From contig JAOUEZ010000008.1 in the NCBI GenBank assembly GCA_029858465.1, positions 1-19,664 of the forward strand: a stretch of DNA of 19,664 nt, in the 5' to 3' direction. Of this stretch, positions 1 to 6,721 are shown piece by piece. The first letter of the stretch is position 1, and each line of letters begins with the position of its first letter. Under the pieces are notes generated by a model. That model did no database searches and had not been told where the DNA came from. It saw nothing but the letters and a program-made list of their open reading frames with translations. The translations under genes and the position numbers were made by a program. The DNA is from Thermoplasmata archaeon (GTDB taxonomy: Archaea; Thermoplasmatota; Thermoplasmata; UBA10834; DTMW01).

Positions 1-1106
1 AGGAAAAGCAGCGCCTTGAAGAATGCATGATTCATCAGATGGAACATTCCGGATGAGTATCCAGAACCGAGATCCCCGTGACCGCCGTTATGAAGGAACG
101 AGGCGATTATCAATCCGCCCGCGCCCAGCGCGAGCATCATGTAGCCCAATTGACTGATCGTGCTGTATGCGAGGACTCGTTTGATATCATTCGCCACGAG
201 CGCGTTGCTTGCCGCTATCAGCGCCGTTATACCTCCGATTATTGCGATGAGCGCGAGCGAATCAGGAGTCTGAACGAGCATCGGGAAGGATCGCGCCACG
301 AGGTATACGCCCGCCTTGACCATCGTCGCGGCATGGATGAGCGCCGAGACCGTCGTCGGGCCCTCCATCGCATCCGGCAGCCATTCGTGCAGCGGGAATT
401 GTGCGCTCTTTCCGATCGCGCCACCGAACAACAGTACCATGCTGAGAGTCGCCATCTCGGGCGACATCGCAGACATGCTTCCCCCTTCGAACAAGGTTTG
501 GAAATCCAAGCTGCCGAGCGATTGGAGTAGCAGTATCAGGCTGGACATCAGCATGATGTCCCCGACCCTTGTGACGATGAACGCTCTCTTCGCGGCGCTA
601 GAAGCACTGGCCTTCTCTTTCCAGAAACCGATCAAAAGGTATGAGCATAATCCCACGAGCTCCCAGAAGATGAACATGAGCAGGTAGTTGTCCGCGAGGA
701 CGAGTCCGAACATCACTCCGATGAACAGCGCGATCTCCGCGTAGTACCGCCTCTTCCTCTCGCCTTCGGCATGCATGTAACCTACCGAGTACACGACCAC
801 GAGCGTGCCGACCAACGAAACGACGAGCAACATTACGGCTGTCAGTTGGTCGACCCAAATGCCAAAGGTGACTTCGACCGACCCGACGGTCAGCCAGGTT
901 ATTCTCGGAGAGGCGGATCCAGTCAGAGTGTTACCATTCAATACGTCTATTATTACAAGAATCGAAAGCGCAAAAGATGCGCACGACATGCCGATTATCC
1001 AGGGCGCTCCTCCCTCGTAGATCAACCATTTCTTCGGGACGAGCGAGATGATGAGGAAGGCTATCAGCGGGAACAGTGGAATCAGCCATGCGACATCTAT
1101 CATCAT
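1..1106 (-). CDS. nuoL: Complex I (Fpo/Nuo-type) antiporter-like subunit L, N-terminal part, cut by window edge
   Basis: Proton-pumping, antiporter-like membrane subunit of the Fpo/Nuo-type oxidoreductase. The first 368 residues are visible and the frame stays open to position 1, so the C-terminal part lies outside the window. Family hallmarks are present: the helix motif FWELVGLCSYLLIGFW with Glu149, GKSAQFPLHEWLPDAM with Lys233, His258 and Lys264 in HAATMVKAG, Lys309 in ANDIKRVLAYST, and the late motif FHLMNHAFFKALLF right at the edge. The ATG at 1106 is preceded on the minus strand by GAGGTGG at a spacing of 6 and starts 3 bases after the nuoK stop. A short Gly/His-rich stretch (residues 340-353) sits in a loop before the FHLMNHAFF helix. 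Identification is firm; the electron source of the complex is not shown by this gene. Confidence 0.93.
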   Translation of the reverse strand, partial: MMIDVAWLIPLFPLIAFLIISLVPKKWLIYEGGAPWIIGMSCASFALSILVIIDVLNGNTLTGSASPRITWLTVGSVEVTFGIWVDQLTAVMLLVVSLVGTLVVVYSVGYMHAEGERKRRYYAEIALFIGVMFGLVLADNYLLMFIFWELVGLCSYLLIGFWKEKASASSAAKRAFIVTRVGDIMLMSSLILLLQSLGSLDFQTLFEGGSMSAMSPEMATLSMVLLFGGAIGKSAQFPLHEWLPDAMEGPTTVSALIHAATMVKAGVYLVARSFPMLVQTPDSLALIAIIGGITALIAASNALVANDIKRVLAYSTISQLGYMMLALGAGGLIIASFLHNGGHGDLGSGYSSGMFHLMNHAFFKALLF

Positions 1107-1109
1107 CGC

Positions 1110-1430
1110 CTACCACCTCAGGAAGTTCATCTTCGTCACATCGATCGTTCCGTATCTCTTGTAAAGCACCAGCAGTATCGCGAGCCCGACCGCGACCTCG
1201 GCAGCCGCCACCGTTATCGATGCCAGTGTAATCACTTGCCCCATAGTGTCGTTGAATCCGTGCAGCTCGCTGCTGTATGCCGCGAATGTCACAAGACTGA
1301 CGTTTGAGGCGTTGAGCATTATCTCAATCGACATTAGCACGACGATGCCGTTTTTCGAAGTCAGCACGCCGTACGCGCCGACTATGAGCAGAAGTGTCGC
1401 GAAGATGAGCCAATCTATCATTGGTATCAT
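1110..1430 (-). CDS. nuoK: Complex I (Fpo/Nuo-type) subunit K
   Basis: Small membrane subunit of the ion-translocating arm, 106 residues, the usual size for NuoK/FpoK. Three hydrophobic helices are visible (about residues 4-24, 28-50 and 64-90). The two membrane glutamates needed for proton transfer in the family are present in MSIEIMLNA (Glu36) and AAAEVAVGLAI (Glu78). The ATG at 1430 overlaps the stop of the preceding gene in an ATGA, which indicates translational coupling. A second in-frame ATG three codons later is an alternative start. Operon position between the NuoJ C-terminal half and NuoL is canonical. Confidence 0.95.
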   Translation of the reverse strand: MIPMIDWLIFATLLLIVGAYGVLTSKNGIVVLMSIEIMLNASNVSLVTFAAYSSELHGFNDTMGQVITLASITVAAAEVAVGLAILLVLYKRYGTIDVTKMNFLRW

Positions 1431-1672
1431 CGCGGCTCCTCCTCCTTCGCTAGAAACACTGCGCCGAGCAGCGCAACAATGAGCAGGATCGCTATCATTA
1501 TGATGACCGGGCTGAACCCGGGATCGGCTGAATCACCGAACATCTTCAGCCCAAGGTCCTCATTTGTATTCGGATCAGGATCCGCGACCGGCCAAGAGAC
1601 CTGCAGGAACATCAATATCATGAGGATTGCCAACAGAACCACCAGGGCGGCCGAGAACGGTTTCGAATTCAC
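1427..1672 (-). CDS. nuoJ: Complex I subunit J, C-terminal half encoded separately (J2-like)
   Basis: Membrane protein of 81 residues with two helices (about residues 7-26 and 53-74) separated by an acidic, Pro/Asp-rich loop. It matches the C-terminal part of NuoJ only. Together with the 87-residue gene upstream it makes one NuoJ-sized subunit, the arrangement known in Methanosarcina as FpoJ1/FpoJ2. The start is GTG at 1672, in a GTGA overlap with the previous stop. GGAGGT lies 8 bases upstream on the minus strand, which supports this start. It is a normal gene rather than a frameshift product, because it has its own ribosome-binding site and start codon. The match to J is based on position, size and hydrophobicity more than on strong motifs. 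Confidence 0.8.
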   Translation of the reverse strand: MNSKPFSAALVVLLAILMILMFLQVSWPVADPDPNTNEDLGLKMFGDSADPGFSPVIIMIAILLIVALLGAVFLAKEEEPR

Positions 1673-1932
1673 TCCTTTCGACCTCCTGGGAGTTCTCTCT
1701 TGGTAAGCATGATTGCGAACAGGATCAGGACGACGATTGCGCCGACATACACGAGTATCTGCACAATTGCCAAGAATTCCGCGTTCAACAGGACGAACAT
1801 CGCCGCGATTCCGAGAAATGCCGTTGCGATGTAGACCACGCTATGCGTGATTTCCTTCGCCCTTATCATTGCGATGACACTAAGAAGGGTTATTATCGCG
1901 ATGAACCAGAAAACTACCTCGATCCAGCTCAT
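1669..1932 (-). CDS. nuoJ: Complex I subunit J, N-terminal half (J1-like)
   Basis: 87-residue membrane subunit with three helices (about residues 4-22, 31-49 and 55-76). The conserved third helix of NuoJ is visible in ILVYVGAIVVLILFAIMLT, the segment that forms the pi-bulge region in complex I. The longer open frame to 2196 is rejected, because its first 88 codons lie inside nuoI and read as Arg/Glu-rich nonsense. The ATG at 1932 overlaps the nuoI stop as ATGA and directly begins the hydrophobic NuoJ sequence. The protein stops after TKRELPGGRKE, where a full-length NuoJ would continue; the rest is supplied by the next gene. Confidence 0.88.
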   Translation of the reverse strand: MSWIEVVFWFIAIITLLSVIAMIRAKEITHSVVYIATAFLGIAAMFVLLNAEFLAIVQILVYVGAIVVLILFAIMLTKRELPGGRKE

Positions 1933-2906
1933 TTCTTCTTCCCTCCTTTCTTTGGTCCTTTGGCGACCGAGGGCTTCGCACTCTTGTATTGTGATTCCGG
2001 GACCATCTCGAGCGTCTCGAACCTGCAGGCCCTCTCGCATCTCCCGCAGCCGATGCATTTCTCTAGGACGAACACTGCGCGCTTCTTCGGCTTCGTCATC
2101 GTGCCGTCCGCCTTCTTCTTCTCGGTCCCTGGCATCTCCATCATGTAGATGACGTCGGCGGGACACGCCCTGAAGCATGCTCCGCAGCCCGTGCATTTGT
2201 CGAGGTTGAAAAGAGGAAGAGGCCGCTCGAACATCACGACGAGTTTCGGTTGCATCCCGAACGCTTTCTCAGGGCAGGCCTCAGCGCACTTGCCGCAGTG
2301 TATGCAGATAGAAAGGTCTATCTCGGGTTTCCTCTTGCCAGTCCTGTCAATATCGACCATCTTTATGCATTTGACAGGGCAGACCTTCACGCAGGCCTCC
2401 TTGCCCTTGCACTTGTCGAGGCCCAGGACCGGTATCAGGAGCGACTCCTTCGGCTCCTTGACTGGATATTCGTCATTCCTCAGCGCCTCGGGTTCGTATC
2501 TCATCCCATCCCTCTCGGAGGTCGACAGCTCGTACTCCGATGTCATGAGGAGTGCATCCGTCGGGCAGATCTCCGCGCACAACCCGCAGAACAGGCATCT
2601 CGAATAGTCCACTCCCGGCCTCTCGATCTTCCCGAGGACGGGATCATCAATCCTTTTCATCCACATGCATTCGTTCGGGCAGATCTCTACGCATTGTCCG
2701 CAACCGATGCATCTCTTGAAGCTCAGGACATGCTTTCCGCGATATCTGTCCGGAAGGACCAGCCTCTCCCTGGGGTACAAGACTGTGTTGGGCCTTCCGC
2801 CGAAGCTGTCCCTTGCCGTCTGGACAATGGTCGCCCAAATGGGCTTCATCACAAGGCCTGTGAACGATACCTTTTCTCGTTTCTTGTCACAGGTCTGTTC
2901 GTCCAT
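1929..2906 (-). CDS. nuoI: Extended NuoI: complex I iron-sulfur subunit with polyferredoxin C-terminus (six cluster motifs)
   Basis: 325-residue iron-sulfur subunit of the peripheral arm; bacterial and Fpo NuoI are usually about 130-180 residues with two [4Fe-4S] motifs. Residues 1-150 look like ordinary NuoI: a short amphipathic start, then CIGCGQCVEICP (Cys66-76) and CLFCGLCAEICP (Cys104-114). Residues 160-300 add four more motifs: Cys166/172/176 with Lys169 where the second Cys is expected (Cys180 follows), CIHCGKCAEACP (201-211), CTGCGACFRACP (238-248) and CIGCGRCERACR (284-294, final Pro replaced by Arg). The tail (308-325) is rich in Lys and Gly. The extension is in frame, ends in an ATGA overlap with nuoJ and shows no sign of a sequencing break. 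Known: NuoI passes electrons to NuoB. Inference: the extra clusters form a docking or wiring module, perhaps for ferredoxin, in a complex lacking NuoEFG/FpoF nearby. Confidence 0.92.
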   Translation of the reverse strand: MDEQTCDKKREKVSFTGLVMKPIWATIVQTARDSFGGRPNTVLYPRERLVLPDRYRGKHVLSFKRCIGCGQCVEICPNECMWMKRIDDPVLGKIERPGVDYSRCLFCGLCAEICPTDALLMTSEYELSTSERDGMRYEPEALRNDEYPVKEPKESLLIPVLGLDKCKGKEACVKVCPVKCIKMVDIDRTGKRKPEIDLSICIHCGKCAEACPEKAFGMQPKLVVMFERPLPLFNLDKCTGCGACFRACPADVIYMMEMPGTEKKKADGTMTKPKKRAVFVLEKCIGCGRCERACRFETLEMVPESQYKSAKPSVAKGPKKGGKKK

Positions 2907-2907
2907 T

Positions 2908-4026
2908 TCAGATCCACCCCGCAGCCTTTATCGCCACCGCGATCAGAAGGTTCAACACGGCGAGAGGCAGCAGCCGCTTCCAGCCGAGGTCTAGAATCTG
3001 ATCCGTCCTGATTCTCGGGAGCGCGCCTCTTATGAATATGAAGACGAGGAAGACGATGTACGCCTTGATGAGGAACCAGATCTCGTCCGGGATGAAATCC
3101 GGGCCGAGCCAGCCTCCAAGGAAAAGGAGGGTGGCGATGCCGCATCCAGCGTATCCTCTCATGTATTCTGTGAACATGAAGAAACCGAAACGCATGCCGC
3201 AATATTCCGTGGTCCAACCTTCGACCAGTTCCGCCTCGGCCTCGGGGAGGTCGAACGGTATCCTCTCGACCTCTGCGATCATGCAAGCTATGAATACAAT
3301 GAGCCCGAGGAAAAGCGGTATCCCGAACCAGATGTTCTGCTGGGCGCTCACGACATCGGAGAATTCGAAGCTGCCGACAAGTAAGAACACCGATGCAACG
3401 GTGAGGAGCATCGGTATCTCGTAGCTCATCATCTGAGCGGCAGACCTCATGCCGCCGATCAGTGTATACTTGTTGTTCTCTGACCAACCAGCAACGAGTA
3501 TCGAGAACGGGGCGATTGCGAACACGGCAAATGCGAAAAGTATTCCGCCAGGGATGGTCAATCCGTTCGAATCGGTCACCGCGAACCCTGGGCTCAGCGG
3601 TATCACGGACAGTATGAGGAAAGAAGATCCGACGAATATGAGCGGCGCGATCTGATAGCCGAACTTATCAACTTTCCTCGGTATGATTATCTGCTTCACG
3701 AACAGCTTCGCGCCATCAGCGATGTTCTGGAAGAAGCCGATAGGGCCGACATAGAACGGTCCTCTGCTGTCCATTATCCTCGCGAGAATCTTCCTCTCGA
3801 TCCATATTAGAATGATCACGTTGAGCAGGGCGACTATGATTATTATCAAAGCCTCCAGGAGCATTGTGATGAAGTTCACGACGCCAGCGGACACAGACCA
3901 TGAGCCGATCCCTTCAAAGAACGAGCCGACGGGGTCCGGTATTAGCCCCAGTATCCCTGAGAATATGAAGTTCACTATGTCCATCAGGAACTTCGATATC
4001 GCATACGATACATCCCAGAGATTCAT
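2908..4026 (-). CDS. nuoH: Complex I (Fpo/Nuo-type) subunit H, membrane anchor near the quinone site
   Basis: Membrane subunit of 372 residues linking the peripheral arm to the ion-pumping arm and lining the quinone (or methanophenazine) pocket. About eight hydrophobic segments are visible. Family motifs include IERKILARIMDSRGP (residues 76-90) followed by GPIGFFQNIADGAKLF, and the acidic loop ERIPFDLPEAEAELVEGW (254-271), which carries charged residues important for coupling. An N-terminal segment of about 50 residues precedes the conserved core, with helices near 12-30 and 48-75. The ATG at 4026 lies 6 bases after the nuoD stop, and the stop lies 1 base before the nuoI start. Confidence 0.96.
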   Translation of the reverse strand: MNLWDVSYAISKFLMDIVNFIFSGILGLIPDPVGSFFEGIGSWSVSAGVVNFITMLLEALIIIIVALLNVIILIWIERKILARIMDSRGPFYVGPIGFFQNIADGAKLFVKQIIIPRKVDKFGYQIAPLIFVGSSFLILSVIPLSPGFAVTDSNGLTIPGGILFAFAVFAIAPFSILVAGWSENNKYTLIGGMRSAAQMMSYEIPMLLTVASVFLLVGSFEFSDVVSAQQNIWFGIPLFLGLIVFIACMIAEVERIPFDLPEAEAELVEGWTTEYCGMRFGFFMFTEYMRGYAGCGIATLLFLGGWLGPDFIPDEIWFLIKAYIVFLVFIFIRGALPRIRTDQILDLGWKRLLPLAVLNLLIAVAIKAAGWI

Positions 4027-4032
4027 TCTACA

Positions 4033-5115
4033 TCACTTGTCCGTCTCTCCCATGCAGACGTCTATGCTGCCCATGATCGCGACGACGTCCGCGACCTTGT
4101 ACCCGAGAAGCATCGGCTTCGCAGCCGACAGTATAACGAACAGCGGGCTTCTCACCTTCAGTCTGTAAGGCCTGTCCGTCCCGTCTCCTATGACATACAT
4201 TATCCCCTCGCCACGGGGATCCTCGACGACGCCGATCGCGTCCCTCGCCGGGCCGATAAGCGGCGTCTTGACCCGCACCGGCCCTTTCGGCATCTTTGCT
4301 ATAGCCTGTCTTATGATCTTGCAGCTCTCCCTCATCTCGTTCATGCGGACTCTGTACCTTCCCCAACAGTCGCAATCGGTATGACATTGAACTTCGAAAT
4401 CGATCTCGTCGTATACTTCATACGGGCGGTCTTTTCTCACGTCCAGCTTTGCATTGCTCGCCCTCAGCGTCGGGCCCGTGACCCCGAGGTTTATCGCATC
4501 CTCTCTTGAAAGCACGCCGATGCCCCGCGTCCTCATATGGAAAATTTTCGAGCTGTCATAGAGCGACTCGTGTTCCGGCATTTTTTTCTCGAAGTAATCG
4601 ACGGCCCTTATGCAGTCTCTTTCGAAATCTGGTGGAAAATCTGCGGTTACCCCTCCGATCCGCGCATAGTTGTAAGTCAGGCGCGACCCGCTCAGCGCTT
4701 GAAGCAGATCGATGAAAATCTCCCTGTCCCTCATCGCCCAGAGGAACCCCGTGAGAAGGCCGAGGTCAGCGGCGAAGGCGGCAATCCACATGAGGTGAGA
4801 GGCTATCCTCTGGATTTCGATTGCGGCGACTCTGATGTACTTCGCCCTCTCTGGTATTTCGAGGTCCATCAGGTTCTCCACGGTCATGCAATACAGGTGA
4901 TTCCAGGTGAACGATGAGCCGTAGCAGAGCCGGTCGGTGATCGGGCCGATCTGCGTGTATGTCTTGTTCTCGAATATCTTCTCCATGCCTCTGTGCAGAT
5001 ACCCGATCTCCGGCATCGCATCGACAATGACCTCTCCGTCCACCTTCACCCTGAGATTCCAAAGGCCATGGGTCATGGGGTGCTGCGGTCCCATGTTGAT
5101 CCACATCTCGGCCAT
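4033..5115 (-). CDS. nuoD: Complex I (Fpo/Nuo-type) subunit D, 49 kDa-type
   Basis: 360-residue peripheral-arm subunit related to the large subunit of [NiFe] hydrogenases; with NuoB it forms the electron-acceptor (quinone-type) site. It opens with MGPQHPMTHG, the family signature near the catalytic His, and continues through GYLHRGMEKI, ITDRLCYGSSFTWN, an RIASHLMWIAAF helix and GVTGPTLRASN. It ends with SIDVCMGETDK, close to the usual family terminus. The hydrogenase nickel ligands are absent, as expected. It is a separate gene, not a NuoCD fusion. On the minus strand a GGAGGAC sequence lies 5 bases before the ATG, and the gene starts 2 bases after the nuoC stop. Confidence 0.97.
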   Translation of the reverse strand: MAEMWINMGPQHPMTHGLWNLRVKVDGEVIVDAMPEIGYLHRGMEKIFENKTYTQIGPITDRLCYGSSFTWNHLYCMTVENLMDLEIPERAKYIRVAAIEIQRIASHLMWIAAFAADLGLLTGFLWAMRDREIFIDLLQALSGSRLTYNYARIGGVTADFPPDFERDCIRAVDYFEKKMPEHESLYDSSKIFHMRTRGIGVLSREDAINLGVTGPTLRASNAKLDVRKDRPYEVYDEIDFEVQCHTDCDCWGRYRVRMNEMRESCKIIRQAIAKMPKGPVRVKTPLIGPARDAIGVVEDPRGEGIMYVIGDGTDRPYRLKVRSPLFVILSAAKPMLLGYKVADVVAIMGSIDVCMGETDK

Positions 5116-5117
5116 TT

Positions 5118-5627
5118 TCAGTCCTCCTCCATCCGGAAGTCCTTCCTCAGCGGAAAGTATTTGAAATCCTGAGGCAGGAGGATTCTCCTGTGGTCTGGGT
5201 GTCCCTCGAAGACTATCCCCATCATATCATAAGCTTCTCGTTCGTGCCAATTGGCTCCACCCCAGAGGTTGCTGACGCTCTGCACCTTCGGATCGTCCTT
5301 GGGCACTGGGACCTTGATTTCGATCATGCAGTAATTCGGATAAGAAGTGATATGGTAGACAAGCTCAAACCTGCTCCTCATGTCGACGGCGCTCACAAGC
5401 GAAAGGTGGTCGAACCCGTAATTGTCGCGCAGGATCCTGCATAGTTTCAAGATCGAATTCCGCTCCACAACTGCCGCGAGAAGCCCCTCCTTCTTGATGC
5501 TTATCTCCATCAGGTCGGGGCCGATCTTCCCAGGTAGCTCCCTTTCCAATCTTTTCTCGAATCCTGAGACAAGCAGGCTCATTTCCTTCCTGCTAATAGG
5601 CGCATCGGTCGATGGTGTGCTCTGCAT
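5118..5627 (-). CDS. nuoC: Complex I (Fpo/Nuo-type) subunit C, 30 kDa-type
   Basis: 169-residue peripheral-arm subunit without cofactors that holds NuoD and NuoB together. The family signature ANWHEREAYDMMGIVFEGHPDH begins near residue 125 and is followed by the expected RRILLPQDFKYFPLRKDF ending. The N-terminal part (DNYGFDHLSLVSAVDMRSRFELVYH region) also fits. The ATG directly abuts the nuoB stop (TGA at 5630-5628, ATG at 5627-5625), and a GGAG lies about 9 bases upstream. The size is typical for Fpo and bacterial stand-alone NuoC. Confidence 0.95.
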   Translation of the reverse strand: MQSTPSTDAPISRKEMSLLVSGFEKRLERELPGKIGPDLMEISIKKEGLLAAVVERNSILKLCRILRDNYGFDHLSLVSAVDMRSRFELVYHITSYPNYCMIEIKVPVPKDDPKVQSVSNLWGGANWHEREAYDMMGIVFEGHPDHRRILLPQDFKYFPLRKDFRMEED

Positions 5628-6200
5628 TCAGACCATCTCCTCGGTGAGAGCGCCCTTCTTCTCTTTCCTTATCTTGTCCTGGAGCTTCATGAAACCCTCG
5701 AGCATCGCCTCGGGTCTCACCGGGCAGCCCGGGATGTATATATCGACCGGTATGAACTGGTCGACACCCTCGACTATGCTGTAGCTCTGCCAGAACGGTC
5801 CCCCGCTTATCGCGCATTCTCCCATTGCCACGACCCATTTCGGCTCGGACATCTGGTCATATAATCTTCTGAGGTCCGGCTTGAGCTTCTTGCTCACAGG
5901 GCCGTTCACGAGCAGTATGTCGCACTGCCTCGGGGTCGATCGATAGATCACGCCCAATCTCTGCGCGTCGAATCTAGGTGCCGATGCTGCTGCCATCTCG
6001 AGGGCGCAGCACATTATGCCAAAGTGCAACGGGTATAGCGAATTCACCCTTGCCCAAGTCCAGAAATCCGTGAGAAGAACATCGAGACCCCTTCCGATCG
6101 GTCCGCGCTTCAAGACGCGCCCGAACCAGTCGTCCACCCATGCTAGGAAATCCTTGGAACGCATGAGCATGACAGCGCCTATCTTGCCGTCTATATCCAT
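5628..6200 (-). CDS. nuoB: Complex I (Fpo/Nuo-type) subunit B, carries cluster N2
   Basis: 190-residue peripheral-arm subunit holding the terminal [4Fe-4S] cluster N2. The four ligand cysteines are visible: the tandem Cys64-Cys65 in GIMCCALEMAA, Cys129 in AMGECAISGG, and Cys159 in YIPGCPVRPEAMLEG. The frame is open up to 6311, but that upstream stretch overlaps nuoA and does not look like NuoB. I chose the ATG at 6200 because GAGGAG lies 5 bases upstream and the family sequence follows. The start overlaps the end of nuoA by 10 bases. The C-terminus is moderately lysine-rich (residues 172-182). Confidence 0.95.
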   Translation of the reverse strand: MDIDGKIGAVMLMRSKDFLAWVDDWFGRVLKRGPIGRGLDVLLTDFWTWARVNSLYPLHFGIMCCALEMAAASAPRFDAQRLGVIYRSTPRQCDILLVNGPVSKKLKPDLRRLYDQMSEPKWVVAMGECAISGGPFWQSYSIVEGVDQFIPVDIYIPGCPVRPEAMLEGFMKLQDKIRKEKKGALTEEMV

Positions 6201-6550
6201 AGTGTCTCCTCTTTCTTTAGGGCATATGTGACACCGAGCATCAGTATCGCGAGGAAGGTCACGACCATCGCCTTTGCGATCTCGCCGATATCGGAGAACA
6301 CCAGGGTCCAAAGGATAATGAATATGCTAACGAGATCGAAGGCCACGAAAATTATTGCGAACATGTAGTATTGGAAATGGAACTGTATCTGCGCCTCGCC
6401 TATCGGTTCCTCGCCGCATTCGTAAGTCGTCTTCTGACACTCATCGACCTGTATCGGTCTGAAGTATCTTGAGAGCCAAAAAACGAGAGCTGGCACGGCA
6501 AGAGCGAGTACAGCAAACAGCGCGATCGGCAGATAGGTATCCGAAAGCAT
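6191..6550 (-). CDS. nuoA: Complex I (Fpo/Nuo-type) subunit A, first gene of the operon
   Basis: 119-residue membrane subunit with three helices (about 6-27, 62-84 and 91-110), the normal NuoA architecture. The conserved loop YECGEEPIGEAQIQFHFQYY contains the Cys-Gly-Glu region that faces the quinone pocket, and FAIIFVAFDLVSIFIILW is the typical second helix with its acidic Asp. It begins the operon; upstream is a divergent promoter region, so no NuoE, F, G or FpoF-like gene precedes it. The ATG at 6550 has no convincing ribosome-binding site but lies about 26 bases downstream of a TATA-like box, which suggests a leaderless mRNA. Confidence 0.95.
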   Translation of the reverse strand: MLSDTYLPIALFAVLALAVPALVFWLSRYFRPIQVDECQKTTYECGEEPIGEAQIQFHFQYYMFAIIFVAFDLVSIFIILWTLVFSDIGEIAKAMVVTFLAILMLGVTYALKKEETLWI

Positions 6551-6571
6551 TCGGCTTGAAATACTCTCAAT

Positions 6572-6579
6572 CTATTTAT
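6572..6579 (-). promoter_or_regulatory. TATA-like box of the nuo operon
   Basis: On the minus strand this reads ATAAATAG. Its centre is about 26 bases before the nuoA ATG, the spacing archaeal TATA boxes keep from the transcription start, so transcription would begin at or next to the start codon. The match is visual and the start site is untested. Confidence 0.55.
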
Positions 6580-6588
6580 GAGTTTTCG

Positions 6589-6611
6589 GCGGAAAAGTGT
6601 CGAATTTCCGC
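6589..6611. repeat. Inverted repeat in the divergent nuoA / radical SAM control region
   Basis: GCGGAAA (6589-6595) and TTTCCGC (6605-6611) form a perfect 7-base inverted repeat with a 9-base spacer. It sits about 10 bases upstream of the nuoA TATA-like box, a reasonable place for an activator or repressor site. It could also be chance in a short region. Confidence 0.4.
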
Positions 6612-6619
6612 ATATTCGT

Positions 6620-6667
6620 TGCAGTATATTGCCAGAATGTTAAGCCTTGCAATAAAATAGTGCAATA
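6620..6667. repeat. Three TGCARTA direct repeats between divergent promoters
   Basis: TGCAGTA (6620-6626), TGCAATA (6648-6654) and TGCAATA (6661-6667) lie in the same orientation between the nuoA and radical SAM promoters. The last two are spaced 13 bases start to start. They may be binding sites for a regulator; no factor can be named. Confidence 0.3.
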
Positions 6668-6689
6668 GGACGCTCGGTAATGGTAATGT

Positions 6690-6699
6690 TTTTACATAT
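6690..6699 (+). promoter_or_regulatory. TATA-like box of the radical SAM gene
   Basis: TTTTACATAT is centred about 27 bases before the ATG at 6722. No good ribosome-binding site lies in front of that ATG, so the transcript is probably leaderless, as proposed for nuoA on the other strand. Confidence 0.5.
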
Positions 6700-6721
6700 C
6701 GGCATGCTCTGAGAACCGAAA

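Noticed and set aside
78..858. Several long open frames on the plus and minus strands inside nuoL
   Set aside because: They are Arg/His-rich shadows of the real NuoL frame, which has continuous family motifs through the same bases and runs off the left edge.
771..1307. 178-codon plus-strand frame crossing nuoK and nuoL
   Set aside because: It spans two clear genes on the other strand and has the composition of an antisense shadow, with no recognisable domain.
1933..2196. N-terminal extension of the NuoJ frame
   Set aside because: It is wholly inside nuoI and strongly charged; the hydrophobic NuoJ sequence starts at the ATGA overlap at 1932.
6551..6721. Possible small RNA or tRNA in intergenic gaps
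   Set aside because: No cloverleaf, T-loop motif or stable structured RNA could be recognised in this or the other gaps, all of which are short.
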